Assembly (NCBI GenBank): GCA_017431145.1 | Contig: JAFRLQ010000127.1 | Coordinates: 1 to 43,682, forward strand | Source of the DNA: Clostridia bacterium | Lineage (GTDB): Bacteria > Bacillota > Clostridia > Christensenellales > Maliibacteriaceae | Direction: 5' to 3' | Length of the DNA stretch: 43,682 nucleotides | Part shown: one piece after another, positions 7,948 through 18,854 of the stretch | How the letters are laid out: each line of letters opens with the position of its first letter | Numbering within the stretch: the stretch's first letter is position 1 | Translations under genes and position numbers: made by a program | Notes under the pieces: model-generated | The model's input: only the letters and a program-made list of their open reading frames with translations | Told to the model about the DNA's origin: nothing | The model's database searches: none

Positions 7948-7976
7948 AATATACGACGCAACTTGCAGAATGTCAA
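7948..7976 (-). promoter_or_regulatory. Sigma-A-type promoter of the glutamate synthase operon
   Basis: The minus strand reads TTGACA (7976-7971), a 17-nt spacer and TATATT (7953-7948). The predicted transcription start is near 7941, immediately upstream of or at the hexaloop hairpin, giving a leader of roughly 85 nt before ATG 7854. Confidence 0.8.
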
Positions 7977-8046
7977 TAAATATATGGAAGAAAAAGTGAA
8001 AAAACAGAAAATCCTGCAAGTTTTGAAAAAAATATTGCAAAAACAG

Positions 8047-8075
8047 TTGACATGCCGTAAAGGGGGACGTATCAT
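8047..8075 (+). promoter_or_regulatory. Sigma-A-type promoter of glnN
   Basis: TTGACA (8047-8052), a 17-nt spacer and TATCAT (8070-8075), with a predicted start near 8082-8083. An 18-bp inverted repeat (GGACGT 8065-8070 and ACGTCC 8077-8082 around ATCATA) straddles the -10 and could be an operator. Because it lies upstream of the start it is not part of the RNA. Confidence 0.8.
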
Positions 8076-8084
8076 AACGTCCAT

Positions 8085-8102
8085 AAAGGCAATGGCGTCT
8101 TT
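8085..8102 (+). promoter_or_regulatory. ANTAR-type hexaloop hairpin 1, glnN leader
   Basis: AAAGGC, loop AATGGC, GTCTTT: a 6-bp stem with a six-base loop having A1 and G4. It begins about 3 nt after the predicted transcript start. Bases 8094-8102 are also the 5' arm of terminator 1, so formation of this hairpin prevents that terminator. Confidence 0.75.
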
Positions 8103-8136
8103 GGATCGCGGGATCCGAAGCGCCTTTTTCTTTTTT
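8094..8136 (+). terminator. Leader terminator 1 of glnN
   Basis: GGCG-(T)-CTTTGGATC (8094-8107) pairs with GATCCGAAGCGCC (8112-8124) through 13 pairs, with one bulged T and a four-base loop. The T-tract TTTTTCTTTTTT follows at 8125-8136. It is a strong intrinsic terminator about 110 nt before the glnN start, so it must be bypassed for expression. Confidence 0.88.
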
Positions 8137-8159
8137 CAATTGAAAAGTTTGCAAAACGG

Positions 8160-8222
8160 GAGAAAAGGCAACGGCGTCTTTTATGTTTTGACATAAGGCG
8201 GCGGAGACCTTTTCTCTTTTTT
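8160..8222 (+). terminator. Leader terminator 2 of glnN
   Basis: GAGAAAAGG (8160-8168) pairs perfectly with CCTTTTCTC (8208-8216), followed by TTTTTT (8217-8222). An inner hairpin pairs TTATGT (8181-8186) with ACATAA (8191-8196). The T-run ends about 22 nt before the glnN ATG. The outer 5' arm shares bases 8163-8168 with hexaloop hairpin 2. Confidence 0.75.
8163..8182 (+). promoter_or_regulatory. ANTAR-type hexaloop hairpin 2, glnN leader
   Basis: AAAAGGC, loop AACGGC, GTCTTTT: a 7-bp stem with a six-base loop having A1 and G4. The hairpin is nearly identical to hairpin 1 (AAAGGCAAYGGCGTCTTT in both). It overlaps the 5' arm of terminator 2, giving a second antitermination switch in series. 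Confidence 0.75.
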
Positions 8223-8244
8223 GTAAAAGGAAGGAGTTTTTCAA

Positions 8245-10341
8245 ATGAGCACAGTATCGGATTATTTCGGAAGTCTGGTCTTTGACGACCGCGTCATGCG
8301 TGCGGAGCTCTCCGCGAAGGTGTACGCGTCCCTCAGAAAGACGATCGACGAGGGAACGGAACTGGATATCGGCGTCGCCAACGCGGTGGCGCAGGCGATG
8401 AAGGACTGGGCGGTGGCGCACGGCGCGACCCATTTCACGCACTGGTTCCAACCGCTGACCGGCATCACGGCGGAAAAACACGACGGATTCATCTCGCCCG
8501 CCCCCAACGGCAGCGTGATCATGGAGTTCTCGGGGAAGGAACTCATCAAGGGAGAGCCTGACGCGTCCTCGTTCCCGTCGGGAGGCCTGCGCGCGACGTT
8601 CGAAGCGCGCGGCTATACGGCCTGGGATCCGACATCCTACGCGTTCATCAAGGGAAAGACGCTCTGCATTCCAACGGCTTTCTGTTCCTACGGAGGACAT
8701 GCGCTGGACAAAAAGACGCCGCTCCTGCGCTCCATGGAGGTGCTGAGCCGCCAGGCGCTGCGCATCCTGCGGCTGTTCGGAAACGACACGGCCAAGCGGG
8801 TCGTCTCTTCTGTGGGTCCGGAGCAGGAATACTTCCTTATTACAAAAGAGATGTACGACAAACGTCCGGACCTGCGCTTCACGGGCCGCACGCTTTTCGG
8901 CGCGAAACCGCCGAAGGGGCAGGAACTGGACGATCATTACTTCGGCGTGATCAAGCCCACCGTTGCTGCCTATATGGAGGATCTGAACGAGGAACTTTGG
9001 AAACTGGGCATCCTCGCAAAGACGGAGCACAACGAAGTCGCGCCCGCGCAGCATGAGCTTGCGCCGATCTACAGCACGACCAACATCGCGACGGATCACA
9101 ACCAACTGACCATGGAGATCATGCAGAAAGTCGCGGCGAAACACGGACTTGTCTGCCTGCTTCATGAAAAGCCTTTCGCCGGAGTGAACGGCAGTGGAAA
9201 GCACAACAACTGGTCGATCGCGACAGACAGCGGACAGAACCTGCTTTCACCCGGAGAGACGCCTTATGAGAACGCGCAGTTTTTGCTCTTTCTCTGCGCC
9301 GTGATCAAGGCGGTGGACGATTATCAGGATCTGCTGCGTCTTTCCGTCGCGACTGCGGGGAATGATCACAGGCTCGGCGCCAACGAGGCGCCGCCTGCGG
9401 TCATCTCGATGTTCCTGGGAGACGAGCTGGACGCCGTTCTCAGAGCGATCGAGACGGATACTCCGTATCACGGGGCGGAACATATGCAGATGAAGCTGGG
9501 CGTGGACGTGCTTCCGAAATTCAACAGGGACACCACGGACCGCAACCGTACGTCGCCCTTCGCGTTTACGGGAAATAAATTCGAGTTCCGGATGCTCGGC
9601 TCCTCCAACAGCATCGCCTGTGCGAACATCATGCTCAACAGCGCCGTCGCGGAAAGTCTCAGGATCTTTGCGGACGAACTGGAACAGTCGACGGATTTCG
9701 AGACGTCGCTGCACGACCTGATCCGTGATACCATCCGTGCGCACAGGAGGATCATCTTCAACGGCAACGGATACGACGAGTCCTGGATCCGCGAGGCAAC
9801 CCAGAAGCGGGGACTTCTCAACTACCGCACGACGGCGGACTGTATGCCGCATCTGCTGGATGAGAAGAACGTGACGATGCTGACCGCGCTGGGTGTCTTT
9901 ACGATCGATGAGCTGCGCTCCAGGCGTGACATCATGCTGGAGAACTACTGCAAGAGCGTCGTAATCGAGGCGAACACCATGGTGGATATGGCGCGGACGC
10001 AGATCGCGCCGGCGATCGAAGCCTATGTAAGCGACGTGGCGAAAGCGGCGGCCGCCAAGAAGAAGGTCGTTCCGGAGATCAAGTGCGGATATGAGGCGGG
10101 ACTGGTGCGCAAGCTGTCCGTGCTCGTCGATGAGATCGCGCAGAAGGCGGACGTTCTGGACGAGGCGCTCGTGAAGATCCGCGATGCGGAGGATATCATC
10201 GAGGAATCGGCGATGGTGCGGGATCTGCTGCTGCCCGTGATGTGCGAACTGCGTGTGCCGTGCGATCAGGCGGAGACGATGACGGCGAAGAGCTACTGGC
10301 CGTTCCCGACGTACGGGGACATTCTGTTCAGCGTGAAATAG
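8245..10341 (+). CDS. glnN: Glutamine synthetase type III
   Basis: This 698-residue enzyme is the usual size for the GSIII family found in Bacteroidota, cyanobacteria and many Clostridia. It makes glutamine from glutamate, ammonia and ATP and forms double hexameric rings. Characteristic segments are ATHFTHWFQPLTG near residue 55, GPEQEYFL near 190, the NEVAPAQHELAP stretch near 260, GSGKHNNWS near 315 and NRTSPFAFTGNKFEFR near 435. The C-terminal third is the GSIII-specific helical region. The start has AAGGAGTTTTTCAA upstream. It is the first gene after the double antiterminator leader and is followed 42 nt later by the ammonium transporter. Having both a GSIII and a GlnA at one locus suggests different roles or conditions. 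Confidence 0.95.
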   Translation: MSTVSDYFGSLVFDDRVMRAELSAKVYASLRKTIDEGTELDIGVANAVAQAMKDWAVAHGATHFTHWFQPLTGITAEKHDGFISPAPNGSVIMEFSGKELIKGEPDASSFPSGGLRATFEARGYTAWDPTSYAFIKGKTLCIPTAFCSYGGHALDKKTPLLRSMEVLSRQALRILRLFGNDTAKRVVSSVGPEQEYFLITKEMYDKRPDLRFTGRTLFGAKPPKGQELDDHYFGVIKPTVAAYMEDLNEELWKLGILAKTEHNEVAPAQHELAPIYSTTNIATDHNQLTMEIMQKVAAKHGLVCLLHEKPFAGVNGSGKHNNWSIATDSGQNLLSPGETPYENAQFLLFLCAVIKAVDDYQDLLRLSVATAGNDHRLGANEAPPAVISMFLGDELDAVLRAIETDTPYHGAEHMQMKLGVDVLPKFNRDTTDRNRTSPFAFTGNKFEFRMLGSSNSIACANIMLNSAVAESLRIFADELEQSTDFETSLHDLIRDTIRAHRRIIFNGNGYDESWIREATQKRGLLNYRTTADCMPHLLDEKNVTMLTALGVFTIDELRSRRDIMLENYCKSVVIEANTMVDMARTQIAPAIEAYVSDVAKAAAAKKKVVPEIKCGYEAGLVRKLSVLVDEIAQKADVLDEALVKIRDAEDIIEESAMVRDLLLPVMCELRVPCDQAETMTAKSYWPFPTYGDILFSVK

Positions 10342-10383
10342 AGACGTTTCACCGGAAAATATCAAAATGGAGGTTCTTTGAAG

Positions 10384-12138
10384 ATGGCGATCGAAGAATT
10401 GACAAAACTGATACAGGAAACTGTCACGGCCGAAGTGTTCGGCGTATGGTTTCTGATCGGTGCTGCACTGGTGTTCTTTATGCAGGCGGGCTTCGCGATG
10501 GTGGAGACAGGCTTTACCAGAGCGAAGAACGCCGGGAACATCATCATGAAGAATCTGATGGACTTCTGCATCGGGACCGTAGTGTTCGTGCTTCTGGGGT
10601 TCAGCCTGATGATGGCGGAGGATTACATCCTGGGATTTATCGGAGTTCCGAACCTGAAAATCCTGACGGACTTCGGCGGTTTCCTGAGAGACGGAAACGC
10701 ACCGCTTTTCGTATTCAACCTGGTGTTCTGCGCGACCGCAGCCACGATCGTGTCGGGGGCGATGGCGGAGCGCACGAAATTCCTTTCCTATTGCATCTAT
10801 TCGGGCGTGATCTCTCTGTTCGTGTATCCGATCGAGGCCGGCTGGGTATGGAACAGTCAGGGATGGCTCGTGAAAATGGGGTTCCATGATTTCGCGGGAT
10901 CCGCTGCGATCCATTCGGTGGGCGGCATCACGGCGCTGATCGGCGCGATCATGGTGGGACCGCGGCTGGGCAAATATCTGAAGGACCGTACGGGAAAAGT
11001 CACGAAAGTGAATGCGATCCCAGGCCATGCCATTACGCTCGGCGCGATCGGATGCTTCATTCTCTGGTTCGGATGGTACGGATTCAACGGCGCGGCCGCG
11101 TGGGACGGAAACTCGCTGGCGTCGATCTTCGTGACGACGACCGTTGCGCCTGCAGTCGCGACCTGTACGACGATGATCTTTACCTGGATCAAGAACGGAA
11201 AGCCGGATGTGTCCATGTGTCTGAACGGTTCGCTTGCGGGCCTTGTGGCCGTCACGGCGGGATGCGACGCGGTGGACGCGTTCGGATCGGCGGTCATCGG
11301 CGCCGTCGCCGGCATTCTGGTGGTCGTCGCCGTGGAGACACTGGACCTGAAGCTGCACATTGACGATCCGGTCGGAGCGATCGGCGTTCATTTCGCAAAC
11401 GGCGTCTGGGGAACGCTTGCCGTGGGGCTTCTGGCAAACCCGAAGGCTCCTGCAGGGCTTGAAGGTCTGTTCTACACCGGAAAGTTCCGCCTGTTCGGCG
11501 TACAGGCGCTGGGGATCTGCGCGATCCTCGCGTGGACGGCGGTCATGATGACGCTGACGTTCTTCGTTCTCAAGAAGACTGTGGGTCTTCGGGTATCGCA
11601 GGAGGAAGAGATCGCAGGTCTGGACAGCACCGAGCACGGTCTGCCCAGCGCGTACGCGGACTTTCTGCCCGCCGTGGAGAATCTGGACTACGGATACGAG
11701 CATGCAGTTGCCGTACCGGGCGATGTACCGCCTGCCGAGGCTGTGCCGGTAAAGAAGGTGCCTTCCTTTGAAGAGGGAGCGCATAAATTCACAAAGGTCG
11801 AGATCATCTGCAAGGAATCCCGTCTGGAACCGCTGAAGACGGCGATGATGAATATCGGCATCACCGGTATGACGGTCTCCCATGTGATGGGATGCGGACA
11901 GCAGAAGGGCAAACCGGAGTTTTACCGCGGAGTCCCGATCGAGGCGACGCTTCTTCCGAAGATCCAGATGGATATCGTGGTCAGCAAGGTGCCGGTGCGC
12001 GAGGTCATCGAGACGGCGAAGAAAGTGCTGTACACCGGACATATCGGGGACGGAAAGATCTTCGTCTACGATGTGGAGAACGTGGTGAAGGTGCGTACGG
12101 GAGAAGAAGGGTATGCCGCGCTTCAGGACGTGGAATGA
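10384..12138 (+). CDS. amt: Ammonium transporter fused to a C-terminal PII domain
   Basis: This protein of about 584 residues is an Amt channel of about eleven membrane helices (residues 1 to about 410), a Pro-rich linker, and a complete PII signal domain (about 466-584). The twin pore histidines are H177 (GSAAIHSVGG) and H336 (GAIGVHFANG). The PII part shows GCGQQKGKPEFYRG, the T-loop and the TGHIGDGKIFV B-loop that binds nucleotides. In the T-loop the Tyr uridylylated in enteric GlnB/GlnK is Ile (RGVPIEAT), so regulation should rest on ATP/ADP/2-oxoglutarate binding. The PII domain probably plugs the channel in cis. ATG 10384 is 10 nt after GGAGG; TTG 10378 is an alternative. It follows glnN. 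Confidence 0.93.
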   Translation: MAIEELTKLIQETVTAEVFGVWFLIGAALVFFMQAGFAMVETGFTRAKNAGNIIMKNLMDFCIGTVVFVLLGFSLMMAEDYILGFIGVPNLKILTDFGGFLRDGNAPLFVFNLVFCATAATIVSGAMAERTKFLSYCIYSGVISLFVYPIEAGWVWNSQGWLVKMGFHDFAGSAAIHSVGGITALIGAIMVGPRLGKYLKDRTGKVTKVNAIPGHAITLGAIGCFILWFGWYGFNGAAAWDGNSLASIFVTTTVAPAVATCTTMIFTWIKNGKPDVSMCLNGSLAGLVAVTAGCDAVDAFGSAVIGAVAGILVVVAVETLDLKLHIDDPVGAIGVHFANGVWGTLAVGLLANPKAPAGLEGLFYTGKFRLFGVQALGICAILAWTAVMMTLTFFVLKKTVGLRVSQEEEIAGLDSTEHGLPSAYADFLPAVENLDYGYEHAVAVPGDVPPAEAVPVKKVPSFEEGAHKFTKVEIICKESRLEPLKTAMMNIGITGMTVSHVMGCGQQKGKPEFYRGVPIEATLLPKIQMDIVVSKVPVREVIETAKKVLYTGHIGDGKIFVYDVENVVKVRTGEEGYAALQDVE

Positions 12139-12171
12139 TCCTTTGAGGTAAAAAAGAGAAGATTCAGCGCA

Positions 12172-12210
12172 GCGGTCCTGCCGCGGGACCGCCGCGCATA
12201 TGGTGTTTTT
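12172..12210 (+). promoter_or_regulatory. GC-rich hairpin before asnB, possible partial terminator
   Basis: GCGGTCC (12172-12178) pairs with GGACCGC (12186-12192), extended by flanking GCGC at 12167-12170 and 12194-12197. A short TTTTT lies nine bases downstream. It may weakly terminate or process the glnN-amt transcript and lower asnB expression; the U-run is too weak and too distant for certainty. Confidence 0.4.
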
Positions 12211-12227
12211 GGGGAGGAAATAGAGCG

Positions 12228-13811
12228 ATGTGTTCCATCTTGGGTTACTGCGGAAAAAACGGCGATACACAAGCGCTGCTTCAGGCGTTTCAGAGGACGG
12301 CGTCCAGAGGACCGGACGATATGCGCGTGGTCGATACGGGAAAAGGGATCCTCGGGTTCCAGAGACTGTCGATCATGGGACTGACCCCGTCGGGGATGCA
12401 GCCGTTTGAACTGGACGGAAACTATGTGGTCTGCAACGGCGAGATGTACGGTTTCCGGGAACAGAGACGGATGCTGGAGGAAAGGGGATACACCTTTCAG
12501 AGCGACAGCGACTGCGAGATCCTGCTTCCGATGTACGCCGAGTTCGGAACGGAGATGTTCTCCATGCTGGACGCGGAATTTGCCTGCATCCTCTATGACG
12601 GAAGAACAGGAGACTTTCTGGCCGCGCGGGATCCCATCGGGATCCGTCCGCTGTACTACGGCTATGACGGAAAAGGCGTGATCCTGTTCGCCAGCGAACC
12701 CAAGGATCTGGAGGGACTTGTCACGGAGATCTTTCCGTTCCCGCCGGGCTGTTACTACAGAAACGGGGAGTTCATCTCCTACTGCAGGATCGAACAGGTA
12801 AAGGAAGTCTCAGAAGACGGCCTTGAGACGGCCTGCGGAAAGATCCGGGAGAAGCTGATTGCGGGCGTGAAAAAGCGCCTGGTCGCGGACGCGAAAGTCG
12901 GGTTCCTCCTGTCCGGCGGACTGGACTCGTCGCTGGTATGCGCCATCGCGGCCAGAGAAAGCGAAAAACCCATCGAGACCTTTGCCATCGGAATGGAGAA
13001 GGACGCCATCGACCTGAAATATGCAAGACAGGTCGCGGAGCATATCGGGAGCCATCATACGGAAGTGTTCATGACGCCTGAAGAGGTCATCGCCTCGCTG
13101 GAGGAGGTCGTGGAGCTTCTGGGAACATACGATATCACGACGATCCGCGCAAGCATGGGCATGTATCTTGTCTGCAAGGCGATCCACGAGACGACGGACA
13201 TCCGGGTGCTTCTGACCGGTGAGATCTCGGATGAGCTTTTCGGATACAAATACACGGACTTCGCCCCGGACGCGCAGGCCTTCCAGGAGGAGGCGCAGAA
13301 ACGCATCCGGGAGCTGCATATGTACGATGTGCTCAGGGCGGACCGCTGCATCAGCGTGAACTCGCTGGAAGCGCGCGTGCCTTTCGGCGACCTGGACTTC
13401 GTGCGCTATGTGATGTCGGTCGATCCGGAAATGAAAATGAACCGGTACGGAAAAGGAAAGTACCTGCTGCGGCACGCCTTCGAGGGACTTGGCTATCTTC
13501 CCGACGAGATCCTGTGGCGGGAAAAGGCGGCATTCTCGGATGCGGTGGGACACTCCATGGTCGACGATCTGAAAGCCTACGCCGAGACGAGATATACCGA
13601 TGAGGAATTCGAGGAAAAGCGCAGAGCGTACACGTTCGCGCAGCCGTTCACAAAGGAGTCGCTCCTTTACAGGGAACTGTTTGAAAAATACTATCCGGGG
13701 CAGGCGCAGATGGTCGCGGGCTTCTGGATGCCCAACAGGGAATGGGAGGGATGCGACGTCGACGATCCGTCCGCCCGTGTCCTGTCCAACTACGGAGACA
13801 GCGGAAAATAA
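12228..13811 (+). CDS. asnB: Asparagine synthase (glutamine-hydrolysing)
   Basis: This 527-residue enzyme transfers ammonia from glutamine to an AMP-activated aspartate. The N-terminal class II amidotransferase starts with the nucleophile Cys2 (MCSILGY) and shows ASRGPDD and VVCNGEMYG. The ATP-pyrophosphatase domain begins at the PP-loop FLLSGGLDSSL near residue 225 and continues through LLTGEISDELFGYKY and SLEARVPFGDL. Its length is close to E. coli AsnB. The start follows GGGGAGGAAATAGAGCG. It lies 89 nt after amt, with an intervening hairpin, and 27 nt before glmS. Placement after glutamine synthetase and ammonium uptake suggests joint control with nitrogen supply. Confidence 0.95.
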   Translation: MCSILGYCGKNGDTQALLQAFQRTASRGPDDMRVVDTGKGILGFQRLSIMGLTPSGMQPFELDGNYVVCNGEMYGFREQRRMLEERGYTFQSDSDCEILLPMYAEFGTEMFSMLDAEFACILYDGRTGDFLAARDPIGIRPLYYGYDGKGVILFASEPKDLEGLVTEIFPFPPGCYYRNGEFISYCRIEQVKEVSEDGLETACGKIREKLIAGVKKRLVADAKVGFLLSGGLDSSLVCAIAARESEKPIETFAIGMEKDAIDLKYARQVAEHIGSHHTEVFMTPEEVIASLEEVVELLGTYDITTIRASMGMYLVCKAIHETTDIRVLLTGEISDELFGYKYTDFAPDAQAFQEEAQKRIRELHMYDVLRADRCISVNSLEARVPFGDLDFVRYVMSVDPEMKMNRYGKGKYLLRHAFEGLGYLPDEILWREKAAFSDAVGHSMVDDLKAYAETRYTDEEFEEKRRAYTFAQPFTKESLLYRELFEKYYPGQAQMVAGFWMPNREWEGCDVDDPSARVLSNYGDSGK

Positions 13812-13838
13812 TCTGATACAAAACGGAGGAACGCAAAG

Positions 13839-15662
13839 ATGTGTGGAATCGTAGGGTTTACGGGAAGCCGGCAGGCAGCGCCGATCCTGCTGGAGGGACT
13901 GAAAAAACTGGAATACCGCGGCTATGACTCAGCCGGCATCGCGGTCATGGAGGACGGCGCGATCTGCGTGCAGAAGGTCAGCGGCAGGATCGCGAACCTG
14001 TGTGAGAAGACGCGGGACGGAGAAGCGGTGCCGGGCATGACCGGGATCGGACATACCCGGTGGGCGACGCACGGCGCGCCGACGGAGGAGAACGCGCATC
14101 CGCATCTGAGCAATGACGGACGCTTCGCCGTTGTGCACAACGGGATCATTGAGAACTATCTGACGCTGCGCGAGGAGCTCATTGCGGACGGGTATCATTT
14201 TGACAGTGAGACGGATACGGAAGTCATCGTGCATCTGATCGAGATGTATTACAGAGGCAATATGTGCGAAGCGCTGATCAAGGCGACCAACCGCCTGAGA
14301 GGCTCCTATGCGCTGGGTGTGATCTGTACGGAGGAGCCGGAGAAGATCTACGCGGTCCGGGAGGCAAGTCCGCTCATCATCGGCGTGGGGATCGATGAGA
14401 ACTTCTTCGCGTCAGACGTCACGGCACTGGTGAACCATACCCGCAACGTGATCTATCTGGAAGACGGCGAATTTGCGGAACTGGCGGGAGACTCCGTCAG
14501 GATCTTTGACTGTCTGGGCAAAACCGTAGAGAAAAAAGTGAGCAGGATCATGTGGGACGTGCAGGCCGCCGAGAAGGGCGGCTACGAGCATTTCATGCTC
14601 AAGGAGATCATGGAACAGCCCGGAGCGGTCCGCGCGGCGATCGCGCCGAGGATCCGGGACGGCGCGGTGGTATTCGACGAGCTGCACATGACGAAAGAGG
14701 ATCTGCAGAAGATCCGCAAGATCGTGATTACCGCCTGCGGTTCGGCGTATTACGCGGGATGCTCCGGAAAATACGTGCTCGAGCGCCTGTGCCGCATCCC
14801 GGTTGAGGTGGAGCTGGCGAGCGAACTGCGCTACAACGATCCATTGATCGACGATCAGACGCTGCTCATCGTGATCTCACAGTCCGGAGAGACCGCCGAT
14901 ACGATCGCGGCGATGCGTGAGTGCAAGGCGCGGGGAGCAAGGACGCTGGCCATCGTGAACGTGGTGGGAAGCACCGTCGCGAATCTCGCGGACGAGACCG
15001 CCTATACCTGGGCGGGACCGGAGATCGCGGTCGCGACCACAAAGGGTTATACGACGCAGGTCGCGCTTCTCTATCTGCTGTCTGTGCATTTCGCGTCGCT
15101 TCTGGGCTACATCCGGGCAGACGACCCGAAGACCGTAAAGGCGCTGCAGGAGCTTCCCAGAAGGATCCAGCAGGCGATCGACCTCAACCCGTCGATCCCG
15201 GATCTGGCGAAAAAGTATCACGCGAGCAAGGCGCTGTTCTTTATCGGACGAAATACGGACTATGCGGTCGCACTGGAAGGCGCTTTGAAAATGAAGGAGA
15301 TCTCCTATCTGCATTCGGAGGCTTATGCCGCGGGTGAACTGAAGCACGGCACCATCGCGCTGATCGAGGAGCATCAGCCGGTCATCGCGCTTTGCTGCAA
15401 CCCCGCGATTATGGAGAAGACGCTGAGCAATATCGTGGAAGTGAAATCCCGCGGGGCAGAGGTCCTCGCGCTGACGTTCCGCAATAACCAGAAGATCCTG
15501 TCCGTGGCGGACGATCTGCTGTTCATTCCGGATCTGGATCCGCTGTTCTCGCCTTTGGTGGAGATCGTACCGCTGCAGCTGCTGGCGTATTATGTGGCGA
15601 AGGAAAACGGATGCGATATCGACAAACCCAAGAACCTTGCCAAATCCGTGACGGTGGAGTGA
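13839..15662 (+). CDS. glmS: Glutamine--fructose-6-phosphate aminotransferase
   Basis: This 607-residue enzyme converts fructose-6-phosphate and glutamine to glucosamine-6-phosphate, the entry to peptidoglycan amino sugars. The N-terminal class II amidotransferase has Cys2 ([10 protein letters not shown]), [11 protein letters not shown] and [10 protein letters not shown]. Two SIS sugar-isomerase domains follow (about 290-425 and 460-595), with [11 protein letters not shown] and the canonical end [12 protein letters not shown]. Length and termini match the family exactly. I see no glmS ribozyme: the 27-nt gap to asnB holds only a GGAGGAA ribosome site. The operon continues into guaA 4 nt later. 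Confidence 0.97.
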   Translation: MCGIVGFTGSRQAAPILLEGLKKLEYRGYDSAGIAVMEDGAICVQKVSGRIANLCEKTRDGEAVPGMTGIGHTRWATHGAPTEENAHPHLSNDGRFAVVHNGIIENYLTLREELIADGYHFDSETDTEVIVHLIEMYYRGNMCEALIKATNRLRGSYALGVICTEEPEKIYAVREASPLIIGVGIDENFFASDVTALVNHTRNVIYLEDGEFAELAGDSVRIFDCLGKTVEKKVSRIMWDVQAAEKGGYEHFMLKEIMEQPGAVRAAIAPRIRDGAVVFDELHMTKEDLQKIRKIVITACGSAYYAGCSGKYVLERLCRIPVEVELASELRYNDPLIDDQTLLIVISQSGETADTIAAMRECKARGARTLAIVNVVGSTVANLADETAYTWAGPEIAVATTKGYTTQVALLYLLSVHFASLLGYIRADDPKTVKALQELPRRIQQAIDLNPSIPDLAKKYHASKALFFIGRNTDYAVALEGALKMKEISYLHSEAYAAGELKHGTIALIEEHQPVIALCCNPAIMEKTLSNIVEVKSRGAEVLALTFRNNQKILSVADDLLFIPDLDPLFSPLVEIVPLQLLAYYVAKENGCDIDKPKNLAKSVTVE

Positions 15663-15666
15663 AACA

Positions 15667-18824
<3,158 letters not shown>

Positions 18825-18854
18825 ACCGTACATGGAAGCACGGAGGAAATCGCT

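Noticed and set aside
8083-8244. Glutamine riboswitch (glnA motif) in the glnN leader
   Set aside because: I could not find the conserved glutamine-aptamer core; the leader is better explained by hexaloop hairpins overlapping terminators.
9247-12270. Very long open frame (1007 codons) on the minus strand
   Set aside because: It lies fully antisense to glnN and amt, is rich in Arg/His/Asp as expected for the complement of G+C-rich coding DNA, and matches no family.
13812-13838. glmS ribozyme before glmS
   Set aside because: The gap to asnB is only 27 nt and holds a ribosome site, too short for the ribozyme.
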